Assembly (NCBI GenBank): GCA_902800945.1
Contig: CADCFX010000013.1
Location: 1 to 37,030 of the forward strand
Source: an uncultured Erysipelotrichaceae bacterium
GTDB taxonomy: Bacteria; Bacillota_I; Bacilli_A; RF39; UBA660
Direction: 5' to 3'
Length of the DNA stretch: 37,030 nt
The notes below the pieces were generated by a model. The model saw nothing but the letters and a program-made list of their open reading frames with translations, searched no databases and was not told the DNA's origin. The first letter of the stretch is position 1. The number at the start of each line of letters is the position of its first letter. The translations under genes were made by a program, and so were the position numbers. Positions 33,792-37,030 of this stretch are shown in pieces.

Positions 33792-35064
33792 AGGTGGGTA
33801 TGACTTTTTACCCAAAGAACAAAGAATAAGAAATTATATAAATAATATTTTAAAAGATACATTTGAAAGATATGGATATCAACCTATTGAAACTCCAATA
33901 CTTTGTTATTTCGATATGTTAGCGGGGAAGTATGATGATAATAATGATATCTTAAAAGAAATATATAAACTAACAGATCAGGGAGAACGCCAACTAGGGC
34001 TTCGGTATGACCTAACAGTGCCATTTGCAAAGTTTATTGCTCTAAATAAAAACAACATAAAATACCCGTTTAAAAGATATGAAATCAATAAAGTATTTAG
34101 AGACGGCCCAGTAAAAGTTGGAAGAGACAGAGAATTTACCCAGTGTGATGTTGATGTGGTCGGCATAGGAGGAGAAATAATTGAAGCTGAATTAATCTCT
34201 TTATATGTTGAAGCATTTAATAAACTACAAATTCCTATCATTATCAAATATAATTCTCGTAAACTAATGTCAGGTTTAATATTAGAATCTGGTATTAAAG
34301 AAGAATTAATATCTAGTACAATAACAATCATTGATAAAATAACTAAACTAACTGATGAAGAAATAACAAAAGAATTCTTAAATATTGGTTTAAATTCCAA
34401 ACAAATAACCAAGTTATTAGAGTATTTTAAATTAGATTTAAAAGAACTTACTAAAAGATTTAAAAAAACAAACAATACTATCTTATTAGAGGGGTTAAAT
34501 GAGATAAGCAATTTAACTAAATATCTAAGAAAATTAAAATTATTAAAATATACTGTTTTTACTCCATCCCTTGCTAGAGGACAAGATTATTATACTGGTA
34601 ATGTATTTGAAGTATACGAAAGTACTGGCAAATTAACAGGTTCTATAGGTGGTGGAGGCCGTTATGATAAAATGATTACTAACTTTATCGATGATGGAAA
34701 CACTTATCCAGCAACAGGTATTTCTTTTGGTTTAACTTCAATATTTGCCTTATTAAAAGATCGAGAAGATTTAAATAAAGAAACAAATTTAGATATCTTT
34801 GTAATTCCTATGAATACACCAATTGAATCTTTAAAAATAGTAAATGAATTAAGAACTATGGGCTTTAAAGTTGATATGGAAATGGAAAATAAGAAAATAA
34901 AAAAATCTTTAGATTATGCTAATAAAGAAAAGATTCCCTACGTAATAATTATTGGTGAAGATGAAATTAAAAATAAATATTTAAAGCTTAAAAGTATGTC
35001 CGATGGTAATGAATATCTAATAAACTTCAATAACTTAGATAAAATAAAATCAATAATTAATTAA
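33772..35064 (+). CDS. hisS: Histidyl-tRNA synthetase family protein with altered motif 3
   Basis: A 430-residue class II synthetase of the HisRS family. It has KGGYDFLPKEQRIRNYI at the start, motif 2 as RYEINKVFRDGPVKVGRDREFTQCDVDVVG, the HisA motif LARGQDYYTGNVFEVY with the catalytic Arg269, GGGGRYDK, and a C-terminal anticodon-binding domain (about 345-430, IKKSLDYANKEKIPYVIIIGEDE). The anticodon domain separates it from HisZ. Motif 3 reads ATGISFGLTSIFALL: where HisRS has Glu-Arg, this has Thr322-Ser323, so the ATP-binding Arg is absent. It could be an active variant or a HisRS paralogue with another role. The His-rich leader upstream fits control by charged tRNA-His. Confidence 0.88.
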   Translation: MKIQNVKGGYDFLPKEQRIRNYINNILKDTFERYGYQPIETPILCYFDMLAGKYDDNNDILKEIYKLTDQGERQLGLRYDLTVPFAKFIALNKNNIKYPFKRYEINKVFRDGPVKVGRDREFTQCDVDVVGIGGEIIEAELISLYVEAFNKLQIPIIIKYNSRKLMSGLILESGIKEELISSTITIIDKITKLTDEEITKEFLNIGLNSKQITKLLEYFKLDLKELTKRFKKTNNTILLEGLNEISNLTKYLRKLKLLKYTVFTPSLARGQDYYTGNVFEVYESTGKLTGSIGGGGRYDKMITNFIDDGNTYPATGISFGLTSIFALLKDREDLNKETNLDIFVIPMNTPIESLKIVNELRTMGFKVDMEMENKKIKKSLDYANKEKIPYVIIIGEDEIKNKYLKLKSMSDGNEYLINFNNLDKIKSIIN

Positions 35065-35198
35065 TATCTTGTTAGATTATAAATAATGATCTACAATGCT
35101 AAAAAAAACAAGAAAATGAAAGATAATGAAACAATAAAAAAGAATTAAAAGATAATGATTGGCTAATCATAAGGAGTTTCAAGTAATAAAAAAGTATT

Positions 35199-35222
35199 AA
35201 GGCTTTAACAAAGGCCTTTTTT
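35199..35222 (+). terminator. Intrinsic terminator before the HD-domain gene
   Basis: AAGGCTTT pairs with AAGGCCTT (one G-T) across a short loop, then T residues. Bases 35065-35198 between the HisRS-like gene and this point hold no recognisable gene. Confidence 0.7.
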
Positions 35223-35226
35223 CATG

Positions 35227-35232
35227 TATAAT
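35227..35232 (+). promoter_or_regulatory. Candidate -10 element for the HD-domain gene
   Basis: A perfect TATAAT 25 bases before the start codon, with AAAGGAAG following. The -35 is weak (TTTAAC, 35204-35209, 17 bases upstream). Confidence 0.5.
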
Positions 35233-35256
35233 AACAAACATTAAAGGAAGATATAT

Positions 35257-36205
35257 ATGCTACTAAATTATTATTTGAAAGAATTAGGGATAGATACTAA
35301 ACCAGGTTTTCTTGAAAAATACTTAAAAGCCCCATCCTTAATTAGATTAAAAAAAGTAGGTTATTTTTGTGGTATGGATTATGCCTCAAAAGATATTTAT
35401 AATTTTAGTGAATATATAAGTAGATATGATCATTCTCTTTCGTGAATATATAAGTAGATATGATCATTCTCTTTCCGTTGCTCTTTTAACTTATAAACTA
35501 ACTAAAGATAAAAAAGCAACTATTGCGGCTTTGTTTCACGATGTAGGAACTCCTTGTTTTTCGCATGTTATAGATTATATGAATGGTGATTATGAAAAAC
35601 AAGAAAGTACAGAAATGTTTACCGAAGAAATAATAAAAAAAGATGCTTACCTTCAAAGATGTTTAAAACAAGATGGTATTGATATAAAAGACATCATTAA
35701 TTTTAAACAATATACCATTGTTGATAATGACCGCCCTAAATTGTGTGCAGATCGTTTAGATGGAATAATACTAAATGGTATTGGTTGGATAAAAAATATA
35801 AATAAAGAAGATATTAGTAAAATATTAAAAGATTTAACTATTTATAATAACGAAGATAATGAAAAAGAGATTGGATTCATTCATGAAGAAATGGCCAGAA
35901 AAGTATTAGAAAAGAGCCGAGAAATAGATGAATATTGTCATTCTAATGAAGATAGTTATATGATGGAACTACTAGCCAAAATAACCAAGAAAGCAATTGA
36001 GTCTAATTACTTAAAATATGAAGATTTATACCATTTAAATGAAGAAGAATTATTTTGTTCTCTAAATCATATTAAAAATATCTCTCTAAAAAAATACTTA
36101 CATATATTTAAAAATGTTAAAAAGAAAGACATTCCTAAGATAGAAGTGCATAATATAAAAGCTAGAATAATAAATCCTTTGGTTAATAATCATCGTATAG
36201 ATTAA
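35257..36205 (+). pseudogene. HD-domain phosphohydrolase gene frameshifted by a 34-bp duplication
   Basis: Two frames (35257-35445 and 35426-36205) form one 304-residue HD-superfamily protein if one copy of the 34-bp repeat is removed. The metal-binding residues would then be the His in RYDHSLSVALL, the HD pair in AALFHDVGTPCFSH, and a distal Asp in CADRLDGII, which is the H...HD...D pattern of COG1078-type phosphohydrolases. The substrate may be a nucleotide, but this is not shown. With the duplication the first product stops after 62 codons at TGA 35443-35445, losing the HD pair. The second frame has an ATG at 35426 that could restart, but the first His lies in the duplicated part. A terminator follows. 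Confidence 0.8.
35408..35475 (+). repeat. Perfect 34-bp tandem duplication
   Basis: Copies at 35408-35441 and 35442-35475 are identical and directly adjacent. Both begin GTGAATATATAAG and end CATTCTCTTTC. 34 is not a multiple of three, so the duplication shifts the frame of the HD-domain gene. Confidence 0.97.
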
Positions 36206-36219
36206 AATTGTCTATAACT

Positions 36220-36253
36220 AAAAATTATAAGACTTTACCCAATTATAATTTTT
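36220..36253 (+). terminator. Intrinsic terminator after the HD-domain gene
   Basis: AAAAATTATAA (36220-36230) pairs with TTATAATTTTT (36243-36253) across a 12-base loop. It is AT-only, so moderate in strength. Confidence 0.65.
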
Positions 36254-36295
36254 GTTGACAAAAAGCAACTATAAGTTATAATAGATGTCAACAAA
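36251..36295 (+). promoter_or_regulatory. LysR gene promoter flanked by a 10-bp inverted repeat (operator)
   Basis: TTGACA (36255-36260), a 16-base spacer and TATAAT (36277-36282). TTTGTTGACA (36251-36260) and TGTCAACAAA (36286-36295) are perfect reverse complements, centred 35 bases apart. The left arm contains the -35 and lies upstream of transcription, so this acts as DNA, not RNA. The right arm adjoins the AAAGGAGGG ribosome site. Confidence 0.85.
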
Positions 36296-36308
36296 GGAGG
36301 GATAAGTT

Positions 36309-37030
36309 ATGGTATTACCTTCGAATAATATCAACTTAAACCTTTACCGTGTTTTTTATGTTGTTGCCATGACTAAGAGTTTCTCCGAATCATCCAAATA
36401 CTTACATATTTCTCAACCGGCTATATCCAAACATATCCAGAATCTAGAATATGAGTTAGATACACTTTTATTTTATAGAACTAACAGGGGTATTGAGCCT
36501 ACTCCTGAAGCCAAGATATTATTAAACTACGTTGAAAAAGCTTATAACATAATAAGGTTAGGTGAACAACAACTTCAAGAGTGCAAAGAACTAAGTCAAA
36601 CTAAAATATCTATAGGTATACCTAGTATCCTGTTTAAATACTATTTAAACAAATACTTATTAAAATTTATGAATGATTATCCAAAGGTTGCCATAAAAAT
36701 GCAGAATTCAAAAAATGAAGAATTAATTAATTCTTTGAAGCAGAATTCTTTAGACCTAATAATAATATATGGAGATAATAATATAGATAACGATTATAAA
36801 AATGAATTATTAATGTCTGATAAATATGTCTTTGTCTACAATAAAGAAAAGATTTCCTTAGAAGGTATAAAGAGTTTAAAAGAACTAATTAATCATAAAT
36901 TAATACTACCTTCTAAAGAAACAATAGAAAGAAAAAAACTAGACGATAGATTAAATGAATTAAATATAACTATAAATCCTATAATTGAATTAGAAAGTAA
37001 TCAAATGATGATTAATTATATAAATGAAGG
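36309..37030 (+). CDS. LysR-type transcriptional regulator (3' partial)
   Basis: The frame is open to the window edge (240 complete codons), starting at ATG 36309 behind AAAGGAGGG. The N-terminus is a LysR winged helix: LNLYRVFYVVAMTKSFSESSKYLHISQPAISKHIQNLEYELDTLLFYRTNRGIEPTPEAKIL, with the helix-turn-helix around SSKYLHISQPAISKHIQNLE. The linker helix follows, then the periplasmic-binding-like effector domain (KISIGIPSILFKYYLNKYL, SLDLIIIYGDN). LysR proteins usually bind their own promoter region, and the perfect inverted repeat around this promoter is a candidate site. The effector and target genes are not known; the usual divergent neighbour is missing, as the upstream gene runs in the same direction. 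Confidence 0.93.
   Translation, partial: MVLPSNNINLNLYRVFYVVAMTKSFSESSKYLHISQPAISKHIQNLEYELDTLLFYRTNRGIEPTPEAKILLNYVEKAYNIIRLGEQQLQECKELSQTKISIGIPSILFKYYLNKYLLKFMNDYPKVAIKMQNSKNEELINSLKQNSLDLIIIYGDNNIDNDYKNELLMSDKYVFVYNKEKISLEGIKSLKELINHKLILPSKETIERKKLDDRLNELNITINPIIELESNQMMINYINE

Noticed and set aside
33978..34511. 177-codon minus-strand frame
   Set aside because: Antisense to the HisRS-like gene; Ser/Leu/Ile-rich composition is typical of a shadow frame.
35065..35198. Short frames after the HisRS-like gene, one ending in DNDWLIIRSFK
   Set aside because: Fewer than 20 codons, no start or ribosome site; treated as non-coding.

Overview
This window is AT-rich DNA from a low-GC monoderm bacterium. 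TGA is used as a stop (for example at 838-840), so the standard bacterial code applies. Consensus sigma-A promoters, strong Shine-Dalgarno sites, a class B-type sortase, a GH25 lysozyme, the rsmC-like/rpoB/rpoC order and a YolD/UvrX-type polymerase pair point to Firmicutes (Bacilli), probably an uncultured gut lineage near the Mollicutes-related orders. That placement is inference; no rRNA is present.

Layout. 1-4932 looks like the end of a conjugation or secretion locus: a cell-wall hydrolase cut by the left edge, a lipoprotein, and a VirD4/TraG coupling protein with a very long FG-repeat tail. 5041-11721 holds a DUF1846 protein, RmuC, YitT, a zinc-ribbon membrane protein paired with a TPM-domain protein, and an unrecognised HEXXH protein. 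11702-13965 (minus) is an overlapping cassette of ATPase, Y-family polymerase and YolD-like protein. 14089-19691 carries surface and envelope genes (cyclophilin lipoprotein, membrane thioredoxin-like protein, GH25 lysozyme, sortase) plus a GNAT acetyltransferase and a phosphohexomutase. 19768-21058 is a Fic protein behind a tiny overlapping ORF. 21260-29294 is rsmC-like, rpoB, rpoC, followed by tRNA-Ala(TGC). 29726-32115 has three small genes, two of them unrecognised.

The most interesting part is 32116-35064. A 21-codon leader ORF with five His codons, including a His-His-His run, is followed by a chain of mutually exclusive RNA pairings ending in an intrinsic terminator. Downstream are a phosphoribosyltransferase (split by a +1 frameshift), a TIGR00725/LOG-like nucleotide-binding protein and a HisRS-family protein. 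The three are linked by overlaps, so the leader probably makes the operon respond to charged tRNA-His. The HisRS-like protein lacks the motif 3 arginine.

After it come an HD-domain phosphohydrolase broken by a perfect 34-bp tandem duplication and a LysR-type regulator cut by the right edge, whose promoter is bracketed by a perfect 10-bp inverted repeat. No stretch longer than 300 bases lacks a gene. No insertion sequence or CRISPR array was seen.
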